This document shows positions 16,296-25,829 of a stretch of DNA of 55,741 nt, piece after piece (position 1 is the first letter of the stretch; each line of letters opens with the position of its first letter). Made by a program: the position numbers and the translations under genes. Source of the stretch: Nonomuraea sediminis (lineage in GTDB: Bacteria > Actinomycetota > Actinomycetes > Streptosporangiales > Streptosporangiaceae). The stretch is from contig NZ_JAHDTI010000008.1 of the NCBI RefSeq assembly GCF_018531495.1, positions 1-55,741 on the forward strand, given 5' to 3'. Below the pieces are notes generated by a model. The model made no database searches. It saw only the letters and a program-made list of their open reading frames with translations, and was not told the DNA's origin.

Positions 16296-19200
16296 ATGAG
16301 ACGTAGATTTCTGCACCGAATGAGCGCTGTGGCGATCGCGGCGTGCGTTAGCGCGGGTGCCATCGCGCCGACCGCTCAGGCAGTCGTGGCATCCGAGGTG
16401 AGCACCCCCAAGGAATCGTCGCCGGAGTGGGCGCACATCCAGGAGCTGATCGGCGCGATCACCGGCAAGTGGACAGGGGACGCGTACGGCGGCGCGTACT
16501 CGAACTCGTTACCGAACACGGCATTGCTCGGCAACGGAGATCTCGGCGTGACGTCGGCAGGCGCGGGCGGAGAGAAGACCTTTCTCGTTTCGAAGTCCGA
16601 CTTCGTCTCGGCCGGCGACCTCAAGGGCGTCTTCAACAGCGGCGACAACCTCACTAAGCCGCTTCCCATCGGCGGCGTTACCCTCAAGGCGCGCGAGGAC
16701 ACGAAAGCGATCAACCTCGCGCCCGGCGCTTCCGAGGTCACCGCGAGCTCGTCCCACGACGACTTCCAGCCGCGCACCGCCGTCAGCGGCAATATGCAGC
16801 CCTCTCCGAACGGCTATGGCTGGGTGACCGCAATCGGCAAAGAGCACTGGCTCGAGCTGTCGTTCCCCAAGCCCATCACGGTGCAGAGATGGGTCGTCAA
16901 GAACGATGGCGCCGTGCGCAGCGGGTACAGCATGAACAATACGAGCGATTTCCGCCTGCAGGTCGGCGAGACCGGCGGGTCGGGCGCAACGTGGACAGAC
17001 GTCTCCGTCGTCGAGGGCAACACGAAGGATGTCTTCGACGAGAATCTCGACGCGCCCGTGACCGGTGCGCACTTCCGACTCCTCGTGACCGAGCCGCTCC
17101 AGCGGACCAACACGGACCCGAACCCGCGTGCGCGCATCGGACAGTTCGAACTGTACGAGACGACCAAGGATGCCGGCGAGGCAGTGACCACGAAGGAGAC
17201 CCAGAACATCCTGGATGCACGGATCGAGACCACCATGGCGCTGGGCGGTGTTCCGGTCTCCATGCGGACATGGCTGGCACCCGACCACAACATCATGGTC
17301 TCTGAGGTCACGTCGCAAGGTTCGAAACCGGTCGACCTGAAGGTCACTACTTGGGGCAAAAGCGGCAACGCCCACTACCCGGTGACCAGCGGCGTGGAGC
17401 AGGGGATCGCGACTGCTTCGCGCGCCACCTTCAACAACGCGCCGAAAAACCCGCTGTCATGGCGTTCCAAGGCGACGCTCGCGACGACCGTAGTCGGAGC
17501 GGACACCAAAGTCACGGCCGACCCGGCGAAGGGCGAGAGCTACACGGGGTTCACGCTCGAACCGGCCACGGCCGTGCAAATCGTGACCACGGTCGGCGGC
17601 GGCGGCAAGACCTATGACGCCGGGGGAGCTCTCCCCGGCGAGGATCCGGACGCAGAAGCGCTCGCGCTTCTCGCGGATGCTTCCGAACCCGCACAGCTGG
17701 ATAAGCTGAGGCGCGAGCAGGCGCAGTGGTGGAAGAACTTCTGGTCGGCCTCCTACATCGATCTTCCGAACCGGCCCGAGGTCATGCGCTACTACTACGG
17801 TGCGCAGTACCTGCTCGGCAGCACCTCCCGCGCAGGCAACCTCGCGCCCGGACTCTACGGGCTGTGGCACACGACGGACAACCCGAACTGGTCGTCGGAC
17901 TACCACCTGAACTACAACTTCATCGCGACCTTCTACGGCACCAACTCAAGCAACCGGCCCAAGCTCTCGCTGCCGGCGGTCGATGCCATGCTCGACTTCC
18001 TGCCGAACGGGGAAGCACGCGCCGCAGACCCGGCGCAGCTCCGACGCATAAACAGCGCGTTCATCGACTCGCGCCCCGATCTGCAGGACGGCATTCGCGA
18101 CGCGGTTCTCTTCCCCGTGGGGATCGGCCCGTGGGGGACGGTGACCGACGACACCTACCACGCGGAAGCCCTCAACGCCCCGTACAGCGCATACCCGCTC
18201 ATCCAATACTTCCACTACACACAGGACAAAAAGTTCCTGTCCGAGAAGGTCTACGACTACCTGGTGCGCTGTGTCAACTTCTACGATGCGTGGCTGCAGA
18301 AGAGCGGCGATCTGTACACCTTGTATGCCGGGTACAACGAAGGCTCCTGGGCAACCAACCCCGCCGTCGAGCTTGCGGCGCTCAAGAAGGTGCTCCGCGA
18401 ACTGATCGATGCCAGCGTGCTACTGGGTCGTGACAAGGATCGCCGTGCGCACTGGCAGGATCTGTACGATCACCTCGCGCCCCAGCCGACGAGCACGTGG
18501 AACGGCAAGGAGGTGTATTCACTCGCGGAGAAGGAATGGAAGGGCGGGCAGTGGGTTCCGCTGGCCAACCCGGTTCCCGGCGACGGGAACATCATTCCGC
18601 TCGACATCGTGGTACCCGGGGGCCAGCTCGGCTACTACTCCTCGGCTAAGGAACAGCAGATCGCCCGCAACACCATCGACGTGTTCGGATCCGGCGCCTG
18701 GCGCCAGATCAACAACTTCCCGCGCATCTTCAACGATGCCGTCCTGACGCGCTACCCCGCGAAGGTGGTGCTCGACAACCTCACCGAGACCATCAACACC
18801 CAGATTCAGCCGAACCTACGCATCAGCGATGGCGTGCACGGCGTCGAGAAGATTGGGGCGACCGCCGCCATCAACAACATGCTGCTGACGAGCGATCGTG
18901 GCGTCGTCAAGGTGTTCCCGAACTGGGTGGCCGGCGAGGACGCATCCTTCGCGCGGCTGCGCGCGGAAGGCGCCTTCGTCGTCTCAGCTGCATACGACGG
19001 CTCCGCGGGCCGCGTGGGCGACGTGACGGTCACGAGTGAGGCAGGGCAACGAATGACGATCTCGTCCCCCTGGCCCGAAGGCACGGATGTCTTCGATTCG
19101 ACGGGTGCGCAGGTCGGCACGGCCGCGGGCACCGCCCCGAACTGGGACACGGATGCGACGGTCTCCTTCGACACCCTGCGCGGCCAGACGTACAAGCTCC

Positions 19201-19691
19201 GCCCGCATAAGCCGACCTACGCGATCAAGGTGGATCAGGGCTCGGCGTCACCGTCGAAGGCTCGCGCGGGCGACGTGGTCACGATCACGGCTGATGCGGC
19301 ACCGGACTACTACGTGTTCGACACCTGGGAGGCGGGAGGCGTCGAGGTCGCGAATCCGTACGCGGCCACCACGACTTTCGTGATGCCGGATCACGACGTG
19401 TCGATCGCCGCGACCTACCAGGCGACGGTTCCGGTACTCGATGCGACCGTCACGCGCAATGGTCATTTCACGATGATCAATTTCCCCATCCGCGACGCGA
19501 GTGGTACGGAGTACACCCTCTACGTCTCCAAGAGCGGCAAGCCCGCGACCTTCGAGCCGCTCGCGACGACTCGCTTTGATGCGAAGGGCGCCAGGTTCCC
19601 GGACATGACGCACGACGCGTACGTCTACGTCGTCCACCGGGTTGGAGGTAAGGCCGTTGAGGTGACGACGACGGTCAAGATCACACCGTGA
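16296..19691 (+). CDS. Large secreted GH95-like glycoside hydrolase with inserted discoidin-type domain
   Basis: A 1131-residue exported protein. ATG 16296 follows a strong AGGAGGA site and begins MRRRFLHRMSAVAIAACVSAGAIAPTAQA, a signal peptide with an Ala-x-Ala cleavage motif. Residues about 60-130 are the GH95 N-terminal start (SLPNTALLGNGDLGV). Residues about 147-290 look like an inserted F5/8-type (CBM32) beta-sandwich (ASSSHDDFQPRTAVSG to ARIGQFELYE). The (alpha/alpha)6 catalytic region follows (YYYGAQYLLGSTSRAG, APGLYGLWHT, SDYHLNYNFIATFYG). Near 975-1045 is an InlB-type beta repeat (VTITADAAPDYYVFDTWEAGG). GH95 enzymes usually release alpha-L-fucose or galactose outside the cell. Last gene of the LacI-controlled operon. 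Confidence 0.85.
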   Translation: MRRRFLHRMSAVAIAACVSAGAIAPTAQAVVASEVSTPKESSPEWAHIQELIGAITGKWTGDAYGGAYSNSLPNTALLGNGDLGVTSAGAGGEKTFLVSKSDFVSAGDLKGVFNSGDNLTKPLPIGGVTLKAREDTKAINLAPGASEVTASSSHDDFQPRTAVSGNMQPSPNGYGWVTAIGKEHWLELSFPKPITVQRWVVKNDGAVRSGYSMNNTSDFRLQVGETGGSGATWTDVSVVEGNTKDVFDENLDAPVTGAHFRLLVTEPLQRTNTDPNPRARIGQFELYETTKDAGEAVTTKETQNILDARIETTMALGGVPVSMRTWLAPDHNIMVSEVTSQGSKPVDLKVTTWGKSGNAHYPVTSGVEQGIATASRATFNNAPKNPLSWRSKATLATTVVGADTKVTADPAKGESYTGFTLEPATAVQIVTTVGGGGKTYDAGGALPGEDPDAEALALLADASEPAQLDKLRREQAQWWKNFWSASYIDLPNRPEVMRYYYGAQYLLGSTSRAGNLAPGLYGLWHTTDNPNWSSDYHLNYNFIATFYGTNSSNRPKLSLPAVDAMLDFLPNGEARAADPAQLRRINSAFIDSRPDLQDGIRDAVLFPVGIGPWGTVTDDTYHAEALNAPYSAYPLIQYFHYTQDKKFLSEKVYDYLVRCVNFYDAWLQKSGDLYTLYAGYNEGSWATNPAVELAALKKVLRELIDASVLLGRDKDRRAHWQDLYDHLAPQPTSTWNGKEVYSLAEKEWKGGQWVPLANPVPGDGNIIPLDIVVPGGQLGYYSSAKEQQIARNTIDVFGSGAWRQINNFPRIFNDAVLTRYPAKVVLDNLTETINTQIQPNLRISDGVHGVEKIGATAAINNMLLTSDRGVVKVFPNWVAGEDASFARLRAEGAFVVSAAYDGSAGRVGDVTVTSEAGQRMTISSPWPEGTDVFDSTGAQVGTAAGTAPNWDTDATVSFDTLRGQTYKLRPHKPTYAIKVDQGSASPSKARAGDVVTITADAAPDYYVFDTWEAGGVEVANPYAATTTFVMPDHDVSIAATYQATVPVLDATVTRNGHFTMINFPIRDASGTEYTLYVSKSGKPATFEPLATTRFDAKGARFPDMTHDAYVYVVHRVGGKAVEVTTTVKITP

Positions 19692-19912
19692 GCGCGGTCT
19701 AAAATGACGCGGGGGCGGCCGCTGCGGCGGTCGCCCCTCGTGCTGCGGTTCCGCGCTGCGCGTTGTGGGTGCCGAATATTCATCCGTGCAGGTCGCAGGG
19801 ATGGGAGTGATCGCCTGCCGATCCCCGGCGGGCGAGCTGCGTGCCCTCAACGGCTATCGCGCAGATCGTGCAGCCGATCGACTCCTAGCTGCGTGGTGAA
19901 TAGGTCCGGGGG

Positions 19913-19938
19913 CCGCTGCGAGAAGCAGCGGATCTTTT
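19913..19938 (+). terminator. Rho-independent-type terminator
   Basis: CCGCTGC (19913-19919), GAGAA loop, GCAGCGG (19925-19931), then ATCTTTT. It is the only obvious T-tailed hairpin in this part and ends the glycan operon. The rest of 19692-20193 holds no convincing gene, only the repeat copy described next. Confidence 0.65.
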
Positions 19939-19989
19939 GTCGCCTTGATCAATGCCGGCTGGTGTCGCGCAGTGTCGCTTTCTGCCGCT

Positions 19990-20105
19990 GCGCACGGGAC
20001 TATCCCCGCCGTCGTGCCGGGTAGTGACAATGCGCGCCCGGCTGTATCGCGTGCACGCGAGCAACCACCGAGCAACCGTGTGTTCTTGACCATCGACACT
20101 ATGCA
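19990..20105. repeat. Integrase-arm-like repeat, copy A
   Basis: Contains GAGCAACCACCGAGCAACC at 20059-20077, a tandem pair of GAGCAAC. The 60 bases from 20041 match 31457-31516 with about four differences, and weaker similarity (CCCCGCCGTCGTG) extends about 50 bases upstream in both copies. Further core copies are at 31223-31241 and 31594-31610. Short direct repeats of this form resemble arm-type sites of tyrosine integrases. Confidence 0.6.
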
Positions 20106-20193
20106 CCAATTGTCTGAATCGCGTTGAGTGGGTTATCGCCGTGCGAGGCCAGCTTCATGGCCAAGTACACCTTGGTGGTACGGTTGAGCCCTG

Positions 20194-20868
20194 TCACGCC
20201 AGGAGGGCGCGGCGGCGGTCGGCCGACTCGATCATGTCCAGGCTGATTCCTTCCAGGAACGCCCCCGCCTTGGCCAGCCGTTGCCCCACGGGGCTGTCGA
20301 GCCCGTACGTCTCGGCTGCCGCCATCGTGGCCTGCGCCGTCTCGAGTGTCTGCCGCCTGCTGATCATGATCGAGTTGTACCAGGTGCTGTCGTCGGTCAC
20401 GTAGATGTCGCGACGCCGCTGCGGATCGCGCTCACGGCGGACGAACCCCTGCTCGACCAGGAAGTTCACGGCGACGGAGACGGAGGCCGGGCTGATCTTC
20501 AGTCTGTGGCTCAGCTCGGCCGCGGTGCGCCTGCCGTCCTCGGACAGCAGCAGGTCGATGTGCACGCGCGCGGTCATCCTCGGCAGCCCTGACCTGACCG
20601 CCATCTCGACGAGCTCGTCTTCCGCGCCGCCGCCCGGCGATCCGGTCGCACGGGGTGGAGCCGGTGTGCCGCGCCGCGCACGCTGGGCCGTCGCCTGGTG
20701 CGCCTGCTGGGGCCGGTAGTCGCCGGGGCCGCCGTTGCGTCCGATCTCCCGGGTGATCGTCGAGGTCGGCCGGTCGAGCCGCCTGGCGATCTCGGCGTAG
20801 GAGAGCCCGTCGGCGAGCCCGGCCGCGATGCGCTCGCGGTCCCGCTGGGTCAATCGTTCTCCCGGCAT
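20194..20868 (-). CDS. MarR/GbsR-like regulator with extra IS30-type HTH
   Basis: A DNA-binding protein of about 224 residues with two HTH units. The first, LTQRDRERIAAGLADGLSYAEIARRLDRPTSTITREIGRNGG, resembles the IS30-transposase HTH. The second, TAAELSHRLKISPASVSVAVNFLVEQGFVRRERDPQRRRDIYVT, is a MarR/GbsR winged helix. I start at ATG 20868, which has GAAGG upstream; ATGs at 20898 and 20916 would approach the operator-like repeat. It diverges from the serine hydrolase gene, and inverted repeats lie between them, so it probably controls itself and that gene. The ligand is unknown. Confidence 0.82.
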   Translation of the reverse strand: MPGERLTQRDRERIAAGLADGLSYAEIARRLDRPTSTITREIGRNGGPGDYRPQQAHQATAQRARRGTPAPPRATGSPGGGAEDELVEMAVRSGLPRMTARVHIDLLLSEDGRRTAAELSHRLKISPASVSVAVNFLVEQGFVRRERDPQRRRDIYVTDDSTWYNSIMISRRQTLETAQATMAAAETYGLDSPVGQRLAKAGAFLEGISLDMIESADRRRALLA

Positions 20869-20910
20869 GCCGCCAGTATTGCCTTCGCCGTCATTCATTG
20901 CAACTCTGCA

Positions 20911-20999
20911 TTGCATTCGAGCGCAGCGTCATTGCATCAATTTATCGTTTCCTACCTGGGCTGATCCTTCTCTGGCGTTTGACGCTATTTCGAATGCAA
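20911..20999. promoter_or_regulatory. Paired operator-like inverted repeat between divergent genes
   Basis: TTGCATTCGA (20911-20920) and its exact reverse complement TCGAATGCAA (20990-20999) lie 69 bases apart in the divergent region. Further TTGCA(T) elements occur at 20899, 20932 and 21013. Two half-sites plus extra copies suggest binding of the regulator at both promoters, possibly with looping. Confidence 0.55.
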
Positions 21000-21051
21000 C
21001 GTAGCTTTCGAGTTGCATAAAACACGTACTATCGCGAAGTGAGGAATGGTT

Positions 21052-22293
21052 ATGGGTAAATCCCTGCACACCGTCAAAAACAGGGTCCCGACGCCGCGGG
21101 TCTCCCGGCGAGTGGCAGTCGCGGCACTGGCGGCCGCGCTGCTGGCCGGGGCGGCCACCCCCGCGGTGGCTGTAGCGGACAGCGGGGCCGTGTCGAAGGT
21201 CGCCGCCGGGCAGGATCGTCCGCAGCTGCAGAAGGCCATCCAGGACATCGTCGATCTCGGTCTCGCCGGGGTGCAGCTGCGTGTTCACGATGAGCGGGGC
21301 GACTGGGCCGGCAGCGCCGGGGTGCGCAAGCTCGGCCAGCCCGCCAAGCCGCCGACCAACGGGCGATTCTGGACGGGCAGCGTCAACAAGCCCCTCACCG
21401 CGACCCTGGTGCTGCAACTGGTGGCCGAGGGCAAGGTCGTGCTGGACAAACCGGTGGCCGACTACCTGCCCGAGCTCGGGCTGGATCAGCGGATCACCGT
21501 ACGGATGATGCTGCAGCACACCACCGGCCTGTTCAACTACACCGGCGACTTCGACGCCGACGGCAAGTGGGAGCCGGGGATCCCCGGCCAGGGCAAGGAG
21601 TGGCTGGACAACCGCTTCCACAGCTACCAACCGGAGGAGCTGGTACGGCTGGCACTGTCCAAGAAGCCCCGATTCGAGCCGGGAACGGACCAGAGATACG
21701 CCAACACCAACTACACGCTGGCCTTGCTGCTGATCGAGAAGGTCACCGGCCGCCCCTACGCCGAGGAGATGAAGCGGCGCATCCTGCGACCGCTCGGCAT
21801 GCGGAACACCGTGGTGCCGGGCGACCGGACGCAGATCCCCGGCCCGCACGCCCACGGCTACCTCCGCTACCAGGACGCCGGCCAGTGGAAGGTGGTCGAC
21901 GTCTCCCGCCAGAACGTCTCCCTGCTGGCCGGCGCCGGAGCACTGATCTCGACCACCCAGGATCTCCAGACGTTCATCTCCGCGCTGATGGGCGGCAAGC
22001 TCCTGCCGGCCCCGCTGCTGGCCGAGATGCGCAAGCCGTACGGCAAGCTCGGCTACGGCCTCGGGCTGTGGGTGCAGGACCTGGGCCCGAACTGCGGCGG
22101 CACCGTCTACCAGCACAACGGCAGCCCTCCGGCGGGCTACGGGACGCTGATGTACAGCTCGCCCGACGGCAAGAAGACCATGACCGTCTCGCTGACCACC
22201 GGGGACGCCGCAGCCGACCCGGCAGCGCTGTACCCGAAGGTGGTGGAAAGGCTCCTCAAGGAGGTGTTCTGCAACCGGAAGGCCGCAGGCTGA
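21052..22293 (+). CDS. Secreted serine hydrolase, beta-lactamase class C / D-alanyl-D-alanine carboxypeptidase family
   Basis: A 413-residue exported enzyme. ATG 21052 has GAGGA six bases upstream. The N-terminus ends in the hydrophobic AVAALAAALLAGAATPAVAVA, a signal peptide. The catalytic tetrad SxxK is in TGSVNKP, the Tyr motif in YANTNYTLA, and the third motif is HNGSPPAGYG in place of the more usual HTG. Other family stretches are MMLQHTTGLFNY and LGMRNTVVPG. It may trim peptidoglycan peptides or cleave an amide or ester. Control by the divergent two-HTH regulator is inferred from the shared intergenic repeats. Confidence 0.9.
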   Translation: MGKSLHTVKNRVPTPRVSRRVAVAALAAALLAGAATPAVAVADSGAVSKVAAGQDRPQLQKAIQDIVDLGLAGVQLRVHDERGDWAGSAGVRKLGQPAKPPTNGRFWTGSVNKPLTATLVLQLVAEGKVVLDKPVADYLPELGLDQRITVRMMLQHTTGLFNYTGDFDADGKWEPGIPGQGKEWLDNRFHSYQPEELVRLALSKKPRFEPGTDQRYANTNYTLALLLIEKVTGRPYAEEMKRRILRPLGMRNTVVPGDRTQIPGPHAHGYLRYQDAGQWKVVDVSRQNVSLLAGAGALISTTQDLQTFISALMGGKLLPAPLLAEMRKPYGKLGYGLGLWVQDLGPNCGGTVYQHNGSPPAGYGTLMYSSPDGKKTMTVSLTTGDAAADPAALYPKVVERLLKEVFCNRKAAG

Positions 22294-22312
22294 CCGGCGG
22301 CTCCGCCCCCCT

Positions 22313-22338
22313 GGCGGCCAGCGATCCTGTCGGCCGCC
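22313..22338 (+). terminator. Possible hairpin terminator after serine hydrolase
   Basis: GGCGGCC and GGCCGCC form a 7-bp stem with a 12-base loop, 20 bases past the stop. Between this and 22641 I see no gene. Confidence 0.4.
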
Positions 22339-22641
22339 GGGGATAGGGGAAAGTAGAGCCGAAGCATGAGCGCCGCGGCTTCTGGACCATGCTCTATCGG
22401 CGATTGACACCGAGCCAGCGCCCGGTATCCCCGCGCCTGGTATGCCCGCCCTCAACCCACGACACCCGACGGTCAGCCCCTGACGGCCGAACCGTCGACG
22501 TTGCCGCGAGGGTCCGGTCTCGGCCCTGTTCGCCTGAGGCCAGGGTCGCCCGAGGGTGAGATCCTGTGGGTGCCCGAAACTCGGCCGTCGGGGCTGACCT
22601 GGGGTTTGGTGTTCCCGTTCTGGCAGGCATGATCGCTGTCC

Positions 22642-23690
22642 ATGGCGTTGCGGTTGCTCTATCTGATCCTCGGGTTGGGTGGTGCTGCTGGGTCGTTCGG
22701 AGAGGTCGAAAGACGCGGAGATCCTCGTCTTGCGTCATCAGCTCGCGGTGTTGCGTCGGCAGGTGGCAAGGCCTCGGCCGTCGTGGGCGGATCGGGCGGT
22801 GATCAGCGCGCTGGCGTGGCTGCTGTCCCGAGCCGGTCGTCGGCGGTTGTTCGTGACGCCGGGCACGCTGCTGCGCTGGCACGCCGATCTCGTACGGCGG
22901 CGGTGGACCTTCAAGCGCCGCAGCCATGGTCGGCCTCCCATCCGCGTCTCCATCCGGACCTTGGTACTTCGTCTGGCCCGGGAGAATCCGCTGTGGGGAT
23001 ATCGGCGGATCGCCGGGGAACTCGCGGCTCTGGGCTACCGGGTCGGGGCCTCCACGGTGTGGCTGATCTTGAAGAAGGCCGGCATCGACCCCGCACCGCG
23101 ACGCGTGGGACCGACCTGGAGTGAGTTCCTGCGTGCTCAAGCTGCGGGGATCTTGGCGTGCGACTTCTTTCACTGCGACTCTGTGCTGTTCCAGCGCCTG
23201 TATTGCCTGGTCGTCATGGAGCTCGGTACCCGCCGGGTGCACGTCCTCGGTGTCACCGAGCACCCGACCGGGCCGTGGGTTGCGCAGCAGGTCAGGAACT
23301 TGATGATCGAACTGGGGGACAGGGTGGAGGGGTTCAGGTTCCTCATCCGCGATCGGGATACGAAGTTCACCACGATGTTCGACGAAGTCTTCACCGCCGC
23401 AGGCGTCCGCATCCATCAAGACACCGCCTCGGGCTTCGCGAGCCAACGCGTTCGCCGAGCGCTGGATCGGCGGCCTGCGCCGAGAACTCCTCGATCGGAT
23501 CCTCATCGTCAACGCCCGCCACTTACGACGCGTGCTGGCCGCCTACGAGACCCACTTCAACGAGCATCGCCCACATCGCTCGCTGAGCCAGGCCGCTCCG
23601 CTGCGAGCCCTTCCCGACCCGGTCGAGGACGATATCAAGGTCATTCGACGTGACCGCCCTCGGCGGGCTGATCCACGAATACGCGCAGGT
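22642..23690 (+). pseudogene. Frameshifted IS transposase (HTH plus rve integrase core)
   Basis: The product starts MALRLLYLILG at 22642, shifts frame near 22680 into LLGRSERSKDAEILVLRHQLAVLRRQVARPRPSWADR, continues through NPLWGYRRIAGELAALGYRVG and the DDE core (ACDFFHCDSV, FRFLIRDRDTKFT), then shifts near 23440 into AFAERWIGGLRRELLDRILIVN with YETHFNEHRPHRSL, and again near 23650 into LGGLIHEYAQVA. Joined, these make an intact transposase of about 345 residues of the IS481/IS3-like rve group, so three lesions have inactivated it. I could not define its terminal inverted repeats. Confidence 0.8.
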
Positions 23691-23699
23691 CGCATACGG

Positions 23700-24064
23700 C
23701 GGCCGAGTTCTTGGCACCCACAAGGTGCCCTGCGGGCGTGCGACTTCTTCGAGGTCCGCACGCTCACTGGGCGCGCTTGCACGTGCTGGCGATCATCGAG
23801 CACGCCACCCGCCGCATCCGCGTCCTCGGCGTCACTGCACACCCGACTGGGCACTTGATCTGGAACCAGCAGCACCTTCTGCACGCGCTGCAGGAGTTCG
23901 AGACCTTCTACCACGAGCACAGGCCACACCGCTCTCTTCGGCAGGCAGCTCCGCTCCTACCGCTTCCCGCTTCCAGCACTGACCCGGCATGGAGCACACC
24001 GCTCGATATCCGTCGGCATGAGCGACTCGGCGGAATCTTGAACGAGTACCGCTACGCGGCTTGA
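23700..24064 (+). pseudogene. Internally deleted IS transposase remnant
   Basis: A second, related element directly follows the first. It holds a central core piece (VLAIIEHATRRIRVLGVTAHPTGHLIWNQQ) joined straight to a C-terminal end (FYHEHRPHRSLRQAAPLLPLP, RRHERLGGILNEYRYAA). The last acidic residue of the catalytic triad region and the whole N-terminus are missing, so it is not functional. Confidence 0.75.
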
Positions 24065-24152
24065 CCAGGCCGGATGATTAATAGGCACCCGCAGGCTCGA
24101 TGGGCCCGTACGGCTGGCGCGCCGGCATGAAGACGTGGTCGATGTCTCAAGG

Positions 24153-25046
24153 TCACGATTCCTGAAAAGTGCCGAGATCGCGGACGACCTGGGCGAAGGC
24201 GCGGATGAGGTCGGTCTCGGCGTCGCTGCGCCAGATCAGGCCCCATCTGAGAAGAGGGGCATCGTGAATGGGCAGGTAGGTGATGCCGGGGCGGGCGTGA
24301 TAACGGGTGACGTGATTGCCCAAGGAGTTGACGGCCTCGCCAGTGCCGACAATGGTGTATAGCTCGTCAAGGTTTGTGATGATCGGGAGACGCTCGATCG
24401 GGCGACCGCTGGGTGTGTGGAAGGGAACGAACGCGTTCTCCCAGTAGTCGGGCACGGGCATGACCGATGCGAGGACGCCGAAGTCAGCGAGCGCCTCCAG
24501 CGAGACCGATCCCTGATCGGTCAGTTCGTGGCCGGTGGCCACCGCTAACACTTTGGGTTCGGTGCAGATGACGGGGCCGACGGTCATGTCTGGTTCCTCG
24601 ACGGGCAGCCAGGCGATCAGTATGTCGATCTCTGCCTTGCGCAGCCCGCCGAACGGGTCGACGAAGGAGTTGTGGCGGATCCGCAGGCCCCAGTGCGGGT
24701 GGCGGCAACGGAAGGTGTCCCAGAAGGGGCGCAGGTCGTGAGCGTTGCTCGGGATCATGCCGATGCGGAGCACTTGGGTGATGCCCTGAGCGGCCAGCCT
24801 GGCCCGCTCCATGCTCTCTTTCAGACCGTGGTAGATCGGATGCAGGTCGTTGCGGAGCTGTTCGCCCAGGCGCGTGAGCCGTACCGCACGGCTCGTGCGC
24901 TCGAAGAGTTCGCCGCCGATCAGGCGCTCTAGCTTCTTGATCACCTGACTGACCCGCGCTGGTGTGATGTACAGCCGGGTGGCGGTGCGGCCGAAGTGCA
25001 GCTCCTCGACCAGCGTCAGGAAGATCTGGATGTCCCGTAGCTCCAC
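24153..25046 (-). CDS. LysR family transcriptional regulator
   Basis: A 297-residue LTTR. The N-terminal winged HTH is MELRDIQIFLTLVEELHFGRTATRLYITPARVSQVIKKLERLIGGELFERTSRAVRLTRLGE; the effector domain starts near residue 90 (LRIGMIPSN) and includes RKAEIDILIAWLPVEEPDMTVGP. It diverges from the AhpD-like and DoxX genes with a T-N-A-like inverted repeat between, which suggests control of those redox-related genes. The effector is unknown. Confidence 0.92.
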   Translation of the reverse strand: MELRDIQIFLTLVEELHFGRTATRLYITPARVSQVIKKLERLIGGELFERTSRAVRLTRLGEQLRNDLHPIYHGLKESMERARLAAQGITQVLRIGMIPSNAHDLRPFWDTFRCRHPHWGLRIRHNSFVDPFGGLRKAEIDILIAWLPVEEPDMTVGPVICTEPKVLAVATGHELTDQGSVSLEALADFGVLASVMPVPDYWENAFVPFHTPSGRPIERLPIITNLDELYTIVGTGEAVNSLGNHVTRYHARPGITYLPIHDAPLLRWGLIWRSDAETDLIRAFAQVVRDLGTFQES

Positions 25047-25064
25047 GAGCGCCCCCTTTGGACG

Positions 25065-25082
25065 TTAAGCCTGAGATTAACG
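25065..25082. promoter_or_regulatory. LysR-type binding site
   Basis: GTTAA, eight bases, TTAAC: a perfect dyad located 18 bases ahead of the LysR start and within the divergent region shared with the AhpD-like gene. Confidence 0.5.
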
Positions 25083-25233
25083 CACATTGAGTCGGCTGAC
25101 GTTGATGCTGCTAGAGGCTGTATCGGAGGCTGGGGCTGTCCGAAAGCGCCTTTTCGTCCCACGTGATCGCGATATCCGCGGTCGGGTGCGCGAAAGGCGG
25201 TGACCACTCAAAACCTTCGAAAGGACAGCGGTC

Positions 25234-25692
25234 ATGGGAGCACGGATGAAGAACCCGGCGATGGTCCTTCCCAACACCATGCAGGCTATTCAGGCCTTGT
25301 ACAAGGCGACGTTCACCGGTGGCGTACCACAGCAGACGCTGGAGCTGGTCCATCTGCGGGCCAGCCAGATCAACGGCTGTAGCGCCTGTGTGGACTCCGG
25401 CGCCCGCAGCGCCAAGAAGGCGGGCGAGAGCGACGAGCGCTTGTGGGCGGTGGCGGCCTGGCGGGAGACGTCCTGCTTCACCGACGCCGAACGCGCCGCG
25501 CTGGCGCTCGCCGAGGCAGCGACCCGGCTGGCTGACCGACCCGACCCGGTCCCCGACGAGATCTGGGACCAGGTTGCCAAGCACTACGACGAGCAGCAGC
25601 TCGCGGCCCTGATCCTGATGATCGCTGTGACCAACCTGTTCAACCGCCTCAACGCCACCACCAGGCAGGTGGCCGGCGGCACCGGGGGCTGA
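25234..25692 (+). CDS. Carboxymuconolactone decarboxylase / AhpD-like protein
   Basis: A 152-residue all-helical protein of the CMD/AhpD family. The redox pair is in the motif HLRASQINGCSACVDSGARSAKKAG (CxxC at about residues 49-52 with the following acidic residue), as in AhpD-type peroxidase-supporting disulfide enzymes. GAAAGGA lies ten bases before ATG 25234. It is followed after about 140 bases by a DoxX-family gene on the same strand and diverges from a LysR gene. Likely role: handling an oxidant or electrophile; substrate unproven. Confidence 0.88.
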   Translation: MGARMKNPAMVLPNTMQAIQALYKATFTGGVPQQTLELVHLRASQINGCSACVDSGARSAKKAGESDERLWAVAAWRETSCFTDAERAALALAEAATRLADRPDPVPDEIWDQVAKHYDEQQLAALILMIAVTNLFNRLNATTRQVAGGTGG

Positions 25693-25829
25693 CCCACGCC
25701 AGGCGGCGCGAGTGCCACAACCGTCATGCGGTACGGCGTCGCCTGACGTCACACTCTCCCGTCGCGCCGTATCTCACCGGTGGCCGACGGGGATCTCGTC
25801 GTTCTCTCGATCAACTCAAGGAGTACAAC

